From the NCBI GenBank assembly GCA_022360335.1, contig JAKSCZ010000504.1, positions 1 to 6,590 on the forward strand: a stretch of 6,590 nt of DNA, read 5' to 3'. Below are positions 1-6,590 of this stretch, in pieces. Numbering within the stretch: the stretch's first letter is position 1; every line of letters begins with the position of its first letter. The position numbers were made by a program, and so were the translations under genes. The stretch is from Pseudomonadota bacterium. GTDB taxonomy: Bacteria; Pseudomonadota; Gammaproteobacteria; Steroidobacterales; Woeseiaceae. Under the pieces are notes generated by a model that saw only the letters and a list, made by a program, of their open reading frames with translations, was not told where the DNA came from and did not search any database.

Positions 1-1
1 C

Positions 2-133
2 GGGGACCACACGATCGGTGCGAGAGACAAGAGCGGCACGCTGTCGCAGTACTATACCGGCACGCTCGACGAGGTTCGGGTCTACGACCTGACGCTCACA
101 GCGACGCAGGTTCAGACGCTTTACAACCTGGCA
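2..133 (+). other. C-terminal end of a LamG / concanavalin A-like lectin domain (within the CDS)
   Basis: Residues 1-44 include GTLDEVRVYDLTLTATQVQ followed by TLYNL. This is the typical closing strand and short helix of bacterial LamG-3 jelly-roll domains, where a G-x-(I/L)-D-E-V-R-(V/I)-Y segment leads into a 'lt..qv..ly' helix. Most of the domain (about 100 to 150 residues) lies upstream of the window. Such domains in secreted bacterial proteins usually bind carbohydrate or act as adhesive modules; the ligand here cannot be read from the sequence. Confidence 0.8.
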
Positions 134-3100
134 ACGCCGCAGGCGAATACGGCGCCGCAGGTCAATGCCGGCAGCGATCAGGCCGTCACGCTGCCCGCTT
201 CGGCGGTCCTTACTGCGACCGTCACAGATGACGGCCAGCCCGATCCACCAGGATCTGCCGTCTTGTCGTGGTCGAAAAGCACCGGCCCGGGTTCTGTGAC
301 CTTCAGTAATCCCGACAGCACGAGTACGACAGCCAGCTTCAGTGTTGCCGGTACCTACGTCTTGACGTTGTCGGCGGACGACGGCGAGTTGCAGGCCAGT
401 GATACGGTCACTGTGACGGTCGCTGAACAACTTCCGACACCACCCGGGACTCCGACCGGGCTCACGGGGCCCGCGTCGGACAATGACGGTTCGTACAGCG
501 TTTCCTGGAACGCGGTGGCGACAGCGTCAACCTACGAGTTGCAACGACAAGTCGACGGCGGCGCATGGATCACGATTCAGAACACGGCATCTACGGCTCG
601 CGCCGAGTCGGGTTTGACAAACGGTACTCATAGTTATCGGGTGCGTGCCTGCAATCCGGGCGGATGCAGCAATTACACTGCGACATTGAATGTTGCTGTC
701 GCCATCCCGCCGGCTACACCCGGATCGATAACCGGACCGGGTACGGATTACGATGGTGCCTTTACGTTGAATTGGGGGAGTGTCGCAGGTGCCACGTACT
801 ACGAGCTCGAACGCCAGGCGGACGGTTCGGGAAGCTGGTTCCTGGCGGATACCACACTATCGCCAACCTACGATGAGACCGGGCTGTCGAGCGGTACGTA
901 TCATTATCGTGCTCGCGCATGCAATTCGAGCAACGACTGCAGCGGATACACGAACAATCACACTGTCCTTGTTACGGTCACGGTCCCACCACCTCCGCCA
1001 CCTCCGGTGCCCGGGCCCACGGGTGATCCTGGCGCGTCACGGGAGTCGGACGAGACCGGGACAACGAGGGGCAGTTTCAGAGTGGATGAGTCCGGCTCGG
1101 CAACGTACAGCATTCCGATCGTAACGGCGGCAGGAACGGCCGGTGTTGCTCCGGACATCTCGCTGAACTACTCGAGCGGCAGCGGCAACGGCGTCGTTGG
1201 TATGGGTTGGTCCATCGGCGGCATGTCGGCGATCACTCGCTGCAAGCAGACCTACGATCAGGACCGCAACCCACAGCCCATAACGTGGAGTAGCGCGGAT
1301 CGTTACTGCCTCGATGGTCAGCGCCTGTTGCTCGAGAACGTCGCGCAGACATACGGCGCCGCCGATACGACGTACCGGACCGAAGTCGACAACGGTGCGA
1401 TCGTCACGATACGCGGAGTCAGCAGCGGCGAACCCGATTACTTCGAGGTGAAACGCAAGGATGGCTCAACGACGTTCTACGGCAAGTCGCCGGATGACAC
1501 CGGCAACGTTTCGGCGAAGAGTGGCGGGGGCGCCGGCAAGACATTTATCTGGGGAATTCGCCACTTCGAGGACAACATCGGCAACCCGATCTGGTTCGAC
1601 TACGACAACGACGCCAATGGCCAGCGTATCAAGACGATTTACTGGGCGTTCGGATCGGGTCGTGGACCGGTCACCGGCCATGGCGCACGCCTGGAATTCG
1701 TCTATACAGATCGCGACGACGACCGTGTCGGCTACGTTGCCGGCGTGGAACTGGCGACCAGGAAACGACTGAGCCAGATCAAGTCGTACAACGTAATCGG
1801 CGCGGCTACGCTGATACGTCAATACAATCTCGAATACAACGAAGGCATAACGGCCGCCGACGATATCAGTCGTCTGACCAGCGTGGAGGAATGCGCGGGC
1901 GGCGCCTGCCTGCCCGAGACGACCTTCGATTGGCGCGTTCCGACCGCGAGTGCTTCCCTAAGTCAGTTATCGACCCGCACCCTCGCCGAAAGCAGCGATC
2001 TCAGCGACCTGACATTGGCGGACGTCAACGGCGACGGGCTGATGGACCTGGTATGGCTGGAAGGCGCAGCCTCCAACGCGATCATGAACTATGCGATCTC
2101 GAACGGTACGTCACTGATGCAAGTACCGTTTTCCAACGGTTCGCCGGAGTTCGTGCTTCCGGGCGGCGGCGAGGATCTCACGCCCATCGACTACAATCTG
2201 GACGGCCGTTACGACATCGCCTACTGGAGTGAGGCGTATTCACACTGGCGCGTCGTCATATCGGAGCCGCAGACGGATGGTACGTGGCGGCTGAAAAACT
2301 CGTTCATTCAGACGCCCATTACCGAAAAGGACGTTACGTTCGTCGACATCGACTCGAACGGAACGACGGACGCCGTTTGGGCGGTGGGGAGCGGCAACGG
2401 GATCAAGCAACTCAAGCGCAGTCTGCTGGCGAAGAATCCAGCCCAGCCCGTAAGCTCTTCTGTCTACTACTATTTCAGTCCGCCGGTCAATATCGGCAGT
2501 CCTTCGTCCTGGACCATCGGCAGTCTCCACGCAGTGGCCCCGGATTTCAACGGCGACGGCCGCGTCGGCCTCATGATGGGGCGCGACACAAAGGACTGTG
2601 AGTACTACGAGTTCAATCCGCCGCTGTGTTTCGGCAATGGGTACGCAAGCGCACTCAATATCGTCGACCCGACCTCGGCCACGCCGACCTACGCGCAGTA
2701 CGCACACCTCAATACACTTCCATCGACGTCGAGCAACGAGTACGCCAGGGTCAGCGCACTCGTCGTTACGGATATCAATGCCGACGGTCTGAGCGACCTT
2801 TTCTACCCTGTCTGGCTGGACCCGGATGCCGACCAGCACGAGTATCGCCTGGCGATAAACGACGGCGCGGGCGGCTTCGACGTCCGTCAGCATTATCTTC
2901 CGACCCTGGAATCGAGCGGTGTTCAACGCGCGCAGTTCGTCGACTGGAACGGTGACAATCACCCGGATCTCGTCTGGAAGGAAACGACCGGCAGTGGATC
3001 GGTCAGGATCAGGTATTGGGACGCCGCGACGAATGCGCTCGGACCACTCGACACCATTACGTTCGCAGTCTCGAACTCGACCGATGAGTCCGTTTATTTC

Positions 3101-6100
3101 CCGGACATTAACGGTGACGGTGTGCCCGACATGATCAAGATCGACACGTCCACGGGTCAGGGCAACGTGACGATCTACACACGAAAGATCGGCACGGAAA
3201 TTGCCAACCGCGCCGCAAATCGCATCGAGAAGATCACGAACGGCATTGGCGCCGAAACGCGCGTGACGTATGAACCGCTCTCGTACAGTGACCACTACGA
3301 ACGTATGGTCATCGACGCAACGCCGCAGGCCCCCGGTGGCGGCCTGGAGCATTGTATCTGGAAAACCGGTGAGCCCATCTGTGTGAATCCGCCGGTTACG
3401 GCAGCAGATTCCGCCGAGTTCTACACTAAGATCAACGGCGATTGGGAAGTCCCGGCCGGCGCAGTCGCACTGCAGAAGACATCGCCCGTGATCGAGGCAG
3501 CAGGGCCGATGTACGTGGTTACGGATGTCGACGGAAGTGCTCCGGCTGCAACACTCGCGACGCCTGGATCGGTATCGACGACGGCCATCAGCGCGCTCGA
3601 GTACCACTACTACGAGGCGAAAGTCCAGGCCGCCGGCCGCGGGTTCCTGGGCTTCCTGCAGCTGAAGACGGTTGACACGATCGCGAACGTCGAGACGACG
3701 ACACAATACCGTCAGGACTGGCCTTTCACCGGGTTGCCGATCGGTACCGTGGTTTCGAGCAGCTCGGACCGCGTCATCGGCGGCGGGTCCACCGACTGGG
3801 ACATACTCGAGTGGACGTCGTCCATGCCGGCAACGGCAGCAGCCAGTGGAACGGCGGCGCTCGGCGCCATTCACGTCGAACAGACGAGCGAGACGAGCAA
3901 CGTCTACGACCTCGTCAACAACGGCGCCACGGCCGGCGCTCTGTTGAGTACCACGACGACCGATACTACCTATGACGCGGAGGCAAATGCCGAGACCATC
4001 AGTGTCATCACGACGAATCAGGTGACCCAACAAGATGAACTCATTGTGACGACAACCAATGTGTTCGACACGTCCACGTTCAGCCTGTGGCAGGGACGCC
4101 TGAAGAGCACGACCGTAGTAACGAATCGACCGAGTGTCGCGGGGTCCACGACCCGTCATTCGACCTTTCAGTACTACACGTCGGGCGCGTATCTCGGTAT
4201 GCTCGAAAGGGAAACCATCGAGCCGGGCCACGCCGATTTCGAGCTGACGAAGACCCATTTCTACGACGCCCACGGCAATCGCAAAAAGACCACTGTGAGC
4301 GACGGCACGACCACGCGCTGCAGTGCGCCGGCCGCGACGTCCGTGTATGACGGCTCCGGTCGCTACGTCGATCGGACTTACGATTGCCTGGGCAGGCTGA
4401 CGACCGAGGTGGTCACCCGTAACGGCTTCGGACTGCCAACCCGGATCGATTCCATACTGGACGAGACGGTGACGACGTCTCGACTCACCACGATCGTTTA
4501 CTACGGCGCCATGGGCAGGGAGTACCATCGCACTTCTGACGATGGCTCGTTCAAGACCACCTACTTCAGCCCGACTGCGGCGAATTGCCCGACGGGCAGC
4601 AGCTACAAGATGACGGAGTACACGGCTGGCGGCGGTACAGCGGCGGTGTGTTACGACGTACTTACCCGTGAGACTCGAAAACTGACGTTGGGCTTTGACG
4701 GACAGTGGGATGCCCAGGACACCAACTACGACAGCAAGGGGCGCGTGCTGCACAAATCCGAGCCGTACGAGCTATTGAGCGGCGCAGCGTACTGGACGTC
4801 TATCGAATACGATCTCGTCGATCGGGCCACGAGAACCACGCTGCCCGACTCGTCCTGGAGTCAGACTGCGTACGCAGGCTTCGATACGACGACCACAATT
4901 TCGTATCAGGGACAGACGCGCACCGAAAAGCGCAATGCGCTCGGCGATATCGTTCAAGCCGTCGATAATCTCGGCGGTACCGTGGACTTTACCTACGATA
5001 ACCTCGGCAATCTTGCGACGACCACGGACTCGGCCGGTAATGTAACGACGACAATACACAATGCGCTCGGGCAGAAGACCCAGATGCGCGTGCCGCATTC
5101 CGATCCCGGCAAGGGAGTCTGGACGTACGAATACAATCACTTCGGCGAAATGGTCAAGCAAACCAACGCCAATGGCCATACCAGCGAAATGACATTCGAT
5201 GGTCTCGGGCGAATGAAGACACGAGTCGACAGGTTCGCCGGCGGAACCACCGATACGGATTCAACCTGGACGTACGATACGAGCCCCAATGGGCTTGGAA
5301 AGCTGGATACCGTGCTGGACACCCAGTCCGGTTTCGCCAGGGCAGTACTCTACGATTCGCTGGGGCGCGTGGACGAGGTCGTCACCAACTTTGATGCCGG
5401 GGCCTATTTCGAGAAAACCACCTACGATCAACACGGTCGCGTCTACCAGGTATTCGACGCGGCGGGTGACGGCGCGTTCACGGACCACGGCACACAGAAC
5501 CAGTACGGCTACTACGGTCACCTGGTCGGCGTTGCCGACGCAGTAGAAGTCGCCGGGGTACCGCGCACGGTCTATCGCCAGATCACGGGCATGAATGCGC
5601 GTGGCCAGGTGACCAGCGAGAAACTCGGCGTCGATCCGGCAGGCAACGCGGCCGTCACCACCGAATTCTTCTACTACGAAGACACCGGTCGCATGAAGGA
5701 CATCGAGGCGAAGGACGGAACGGGCGCGTTTGTCCAGGATCTCTACTACGAGTGGAATACGGCCGGTAGCCTCACCAAACGACAGGATACCTACCACGGG
5801 GTTGGCGGTCCGAACACGTTGACCGAGTTGTTCGGCTACGACGGACTGAATCGCCTTACCTCGCACGGCGAGTCCGGACAAACACCGCTGGCAGTTACGT
5901 ACGACGCGATAGGGAACATCAAGACAAAGACCGGCATTCAGGGCACGTATCAATACGGGGTGAATGCCGGACCGCATGCCGTAACCAGCGCCAACGGACA
6001 GACCTACGTCTACGACGACAACGGCAACAACGTCTCGGGTGGCGGGCGCACCATCAACTACTCGACGTTCGACAAGCCGACAAAGATCACCAAAGGCGGC

Positions 6101-6590
6101 AACACAGTCCGCTTCGCCTATGGTGTGGACCGGTCCCGCTATCGCCGGATCGATCAGGGCGCGAGCGGCACGACGACCACGCGTTACATTGGCAACGTCG
6201 AGATCATCGAGCGGCCGAACGGTACGCAGGAGCGTAAGCGCTACATCGCAGGCGTGGCCATCGAAACCGGCTTCTACACGGGAGGTACTGAAACCAGTCG
6301 GGAGACGCTCTATACGCTGAAAGACCATCTCGGTTCACTGGACGTGATTCTGGACGACACCGGAGCGGTCGAGCAGAAACTCGCCTTTGGCCCGTGGGGG
6401 CAGCGGCGCGATGCCACCAACTGGAAGGAAGTCAATTCCGGTAATTCGCTCATCGACCTGGGACTGACGTTCGACTCGAGCCGGACGACGCGCGGGTTCA
6501 CCGGGCACGAGATGGTCGACAGCGTCGGCATCGTGCATATGAACGGCCGGATCTACGACCCGTTCCTGGGGCGTTTCCTGCAGTCGGACA
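2..6590 (+). CDS. Giant SpvB/TcB/RHS-repeat protein with LamG-PKD-FN3 front, partial at both ends
   Basis: One frame stays open across the whole window (2,196 complete codons, no stop, no frameshift), so both ends of the gene are missing. Domain order is LamG tail (residues 1-44), PKD-like (49-140), two FN3 (144-234, 235-328), Pro-rich hinge (329-359), SpvB (360-644), seven FG-GAP loops (674-1043), TcB middle domain (1073-1247), Thr-rich connector (1248-1418), YD repeats (1419-2101) and RHS core (2102-2196). Known family: the SpvB-propeller-YD order is that of Tc toxin B and C subunits, whose YD repeats form a hollow shell around a C-terminal toxin. Inference: an exported or surface polymorphic toxin or adhesin-toxin whose front domains bind a target cell or polysaccharide and whose effector lies downstream. 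Sixteen cysteines fall in eight close pairs, supporting export. No signal peptide, start or regulatory site is visible because the 5' end is missing. No immunity gene can be seen. Family assignment is firm; biological role and cargo are unknown. Confidence 0.95.
146..421 (+). other. PKD/REJ-type beta-sandwich domain (within the CDS)
   Basis: Residues 49-140 start with NTAPQVNAGSDQAVTLP, continue through a WSKSTGPGSVTF strand and the ASFSVAGTYVLTLSADDGEL segment, and end in DTVTVTV. The 'apqVnAG.dq.vtlp', 'W...sGPG.v.f' and 'aGtYvL.L.a.DG' signatures are those of the PKD-like (K319L-type) domains common in secreted bacterial proteins. It contains no cysteine and no catalytic motif. The likely role is a rigid spacer or protein/carbohydrate contact module between the lectin and FN3 domains. 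Confidence 0.8.
431..703 (+). other. Fibronectin type III domain 1 (within the CDS)
   Basis: Residues 144-234 show the FN3 layout: a Pro-rich lead-in (PTPPGTPTGLTGP), a central Trp in SVSWNAV, a YELQRQVDGG strand, and the Tyr-bearing HSYRVRACNPGGCSNY strand near the end. Cysteines at residues 217 and 222 lie four residues apart in RACNPGGC, so they probably form a local disulfide bond. The next domain has the same layout, which indicates an old duplication. Confidence 0.85.
704..985 (+). other. Fibronectin type III domain 2 (within the CDS)
   Basis: Residues 235-328 repeat the FN3 pattern of the preceding domain: PPATPGSITGP lead-in, Trp in LNWGSV, YYELERQADGSG strand, TYHYRARACNSSNDC strand with cysteines at residues 307 and 313. 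The two domains are alike in protein sequence but their codons have diverged, so the duplication is not recent. Together with the PKD and LamG modules it forms the extended N-terminal stalk or adhesion part of the protein. Confidence 0.85.
986..1078 (+). other. Proline-rich hinge between FN3 stalk and SpvB module (within the CDS)
   Basis: Residues 329-359 begin with seven consecutive prolines and continue VPGPTGDPG, then a charged, Gly/Thr/Ser-rich stretch (SRESDETGTTRG). This is low-complexity and probably extended. It marks the boundary between the adhesion-like front and the toxin-shell part. The DNA has an exact, in-frame tandem duplication of the 9-mer ccacctccg at 989-997 and 998-1006. 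Confidence 0.8.
1079..1933 (+). other. SpvB domain (within the CDS)
   Basis: Residues 360-644 match the N-terminal domain shared by Salmonella SpvB and Tc toxin B subunits. The segment opens with FRVDESGSATYSIPI, continues with a PDISLNYSSGSGNGVVGMGW stretch followed by SIGGMSAITRC, then RYCLDGQRLLLEN, FEVKRKDGSTTFYGK, and ends at the ETTFDW strand that normally precedes the FG-GAP repeats. The paired cysteines at residues 414/436 and 631/636 (ECAGGAC) recur in related proteins with this layout. This is the common structural domain, not the ADP-ribosyltransferase domain of Salmonella SpvB; no transferase motif is seen here. In TcB it forms part of the cocoon wall. Confidence 0.9.
2021..3130 (+). 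repeat. Seven FG-GAP/VCBS-type acidic loops, probable beta-propeller (within the CDS)
   Basis: Seven loops of the D-x-(D/N)-x-D-G-x-x-D type occur at 2021-2047 (DVNGDGLMD), 2189-2215 (DYNLDGRYD), 2345-2371 (DIDSNGTTD), 2543-2569 (DFNGDGRVG), 2771-2797 (DINADGLSD), 2942-2968 (DWNGDNHPD) and 3104-3130 (DINGDGVPD). Start-to-start spacing is 56, 52, 66, 76, 57 and 54 residues, as expected for one loop per propeller blade. Four match the consensus. Loop 3 has Asn for the third acidic residue, loop 4 has Gly for the final Asp, and loop 6 has Asn for Gly. In integrin-like and VCBS propellers these loops bind calcium. In TcB the equivalent propeller contacts the TcA channel and gates the cocoon. The longest spacing, between loops 4 and 5, carries a Cys pair at residues 866 and 876. 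Confidence 0.9.
3218..3742 (+). other. TcB (TcdB-type) toxin middle domain (within the CDS)
   Basis: Residues 1073-1247 follow the last propeller loop directly and open with NRIEKITNGIGAETRVTYEPL, in two parts NRIEKITNGIG and AETRVTYEPL, the usual start of the insecticidal-toxin TcdB middle/N-terminal domain. Further signatures are GPMYVVTDV, the LEYHYYEAKVQ strand, the GRGFLGF motif at 3635-3655, and QDWPFTGLPI at the end. A Cys pair at residues 1118 and 1127 (HCIWKTGEPIC) sits in what looks like an inserted loop. In Tc toxins this domain joins the propeller to the YD-repeat shell. I recognise this by eye; a profile search would settle the exact limits. Confidence 0.8.
3743..4255 (+). other. 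Thr/Ser-rich connector before the YD shell (within the CDS)
   Basis: Residues 1248-1418 carry no motif I can name firmly. The stretch is rich in Thr, Ser and Ala (for example SSMPATAAASGTAALG and LLSTTTTDTTYD), has alternating patterns expected of beta strands (ELIVTTTNVF, STTVVTN), and ends with FQYYTSGAYLGMLERETIEP, which resembles a degenerate YD strand pair. By position it corresponds to the second TcB middle segment or the first turns of the shell. It has no cysteine. Confidence 0.6.
4256..6304 (+). repeat. YD/RHS repeat region, probable toxin shell (within the CDS)
   Basis: Residues 1419-2101 contain many YDxxGRx-type repeats. Clear copies start at 4259 (FYDAHGNR), 4343 (VYDGSGRY), 4376 (TYDCLGRL), 4724 (NYDSKGRV), 4991 (TYDNLGNL), 5195 (FDGLGRM), 5348 (LYDSLGRV), 5420 (TYDQHGRV), 5834 (GYDGLNRL), 5897 (TYDAIGNI) and 6008 (VYDDNGNN), with weaker ones between. 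Known family: YD repeats form long beta hairpins that wind into a hollow shell in TcB/TcC, Rhs proteins and teneurins. Cysteines occur only near the start (residues 1440, 1462, 1529, 1550); the rest of the shell has none. The repeats are divergent in DNA sequence, so the region is not an array of recent copies. Confidence 0.93.
6305..6589 (+). other. RHS repeat-associated core domain, cut by the window end (within the CDS)
   Basis: Residues 2102-2196 start with TLYTLKDHLGSLDVILDDTG, in which the DHLGS motif is at 6323-6337, and continue through EQKLAFGPWGQRR, TRGFTGHEMVDSVGIVHMNG and IYDPFLGRFLQSD (6551-6589). These are the hallmark blocks of the RHS-associated core, which plugs the shell and, in TcC and Rhs proteins, cleaves the polypeptide to free the C-terminal toxin. 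The part normally following, a Q(S/N)xNRYxYxxNNP stretch and a DPxG cleavage motif, is past the window. The next codon starts with A, so it cannot be the Pro found in many SxDP-type cores. Confidence 0.95.

Noticed and set aside
664..1124. Two short plus-strand open frames across the FN3 domains and hinge
   Set aside because: Both are out of frame with the FN3/SpvB coding sequence, Arg-rich, and have no domain or plausible ribosome binding site.
1461..1822. Overlapping open frames of 103 codons (plus strand) and 118 codons (minus strand)
   Set aside because: Both lie inside the SpvB domain coding region; the plus one is Arg/Thr-rich out-of-frame sequence and the minus one is antisense with no motif.
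1079..1933. Possible ADP-ribosyltransferase activity because of the SpvB name
   Set aside because: Only the structural SpvB/TcB-type N-terminal domain is present; the transferase of Salmonella SpvB is a separate C-terminal domain and none of its motifs appear here.
2240..4753. 837-codon minus-strand open frame
   Set aside because: It lies in codon register opposite the SpvB/TcB/YD coding frame, starts at an arbitrary GTG, ends at a sense TCA codon, and its translation is Arg/Val-rich with no recognisable domain.
4772..5179. 135-codon minus-strand open frame
   Set aside because: It has the same register and is bounded by a sense CTA codon; it lies wholly within YD-repeat coding sequence.
5261..6328. 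355-codon minus-strand open frame
   Set aside because: It is in the same antisense codon register opposite clear YD repeats and the RHS core; its end coincides with a sense TCA codon and no domain is visible.
6310..6538. Two short overlapping minus-strand open frames near the right end
   Set aside because: Both are opposite the highly conserved RHS core (DHLGS to IYDPFLGRF), which accounts fully for this stretch.
1..6590. Promoters, terminators, RNA genes, insertion sequences, CRISPR repeats
   Set aside because: The whole window is coding in one frame with continuous protein domains; no palindromic terminator with a T run, tRNA-like fold, inverted-repeat ends or regular spacer array stood out on either strand.

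Overview
The whole window lies inside one very large plus-strand gene. A single reading frame (codons starting at positions 2, 5, 8 and so on) runs from base 2 to base 6589, 2,196 codons, with no stop codon. It is open at both ends, so the start codon, stop codon, promoter and ribosome binding site are all outside the window. I read the frame codon by codon and found no frameshift. There is no intergenic DNA, no RNA gene, no mobile element and no CRISPR array here. Residue numbers below count the codon at bases 2-4 as residue 1.

The encoded protein is a mosaic of the SpvB / TcB / RHS toxin type with an adhesion-like front. In order: the tail of a LamG (concanavalin-like) domain (2-133); a PKD-type beta-sandwich (146-421); two fibronectin type III domains (431-703 and 704-985); a proline-rich hinge (986-1078); an SpvB domain (1079-1933); seven FG-GAP/VCBS-type acidic loops forming a probable beta-propeller (2021-3130); a TcB-type middle domain with a GRGFLGF motif (3218-3742); a Thr/Ser-rich connector (3743-4255); a long YD/RHS-repeat shell (4256-6304); and the RHS-associated core (6305-6589), which runs off the window at its IYDPFLGRFLQSD motif. 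In the Tc toxin B and C subunits and in Rhs proteins, the equivalent SpvB, propeller and YD modules build a hollow cocoon that holds a variable C-terminal effector. By that analogy the cargo domain should lie just downstream of this window.

The source is probably a GC-rich Gram-negative bacterium (near 60% GC by eye). Cys-bearing FN3, SpvB, FG-GAP and RHS proteins of this layout are familiar from Gammaproteobacteria, but the sequence alone does not fix the taxon. The 16 cysteines fall in eight local pairs, all in the first 1,550 residues, which fits an exported, disulfide-bonded protein. All the long minus-strand open frames are codon-register shadows of this one gene.
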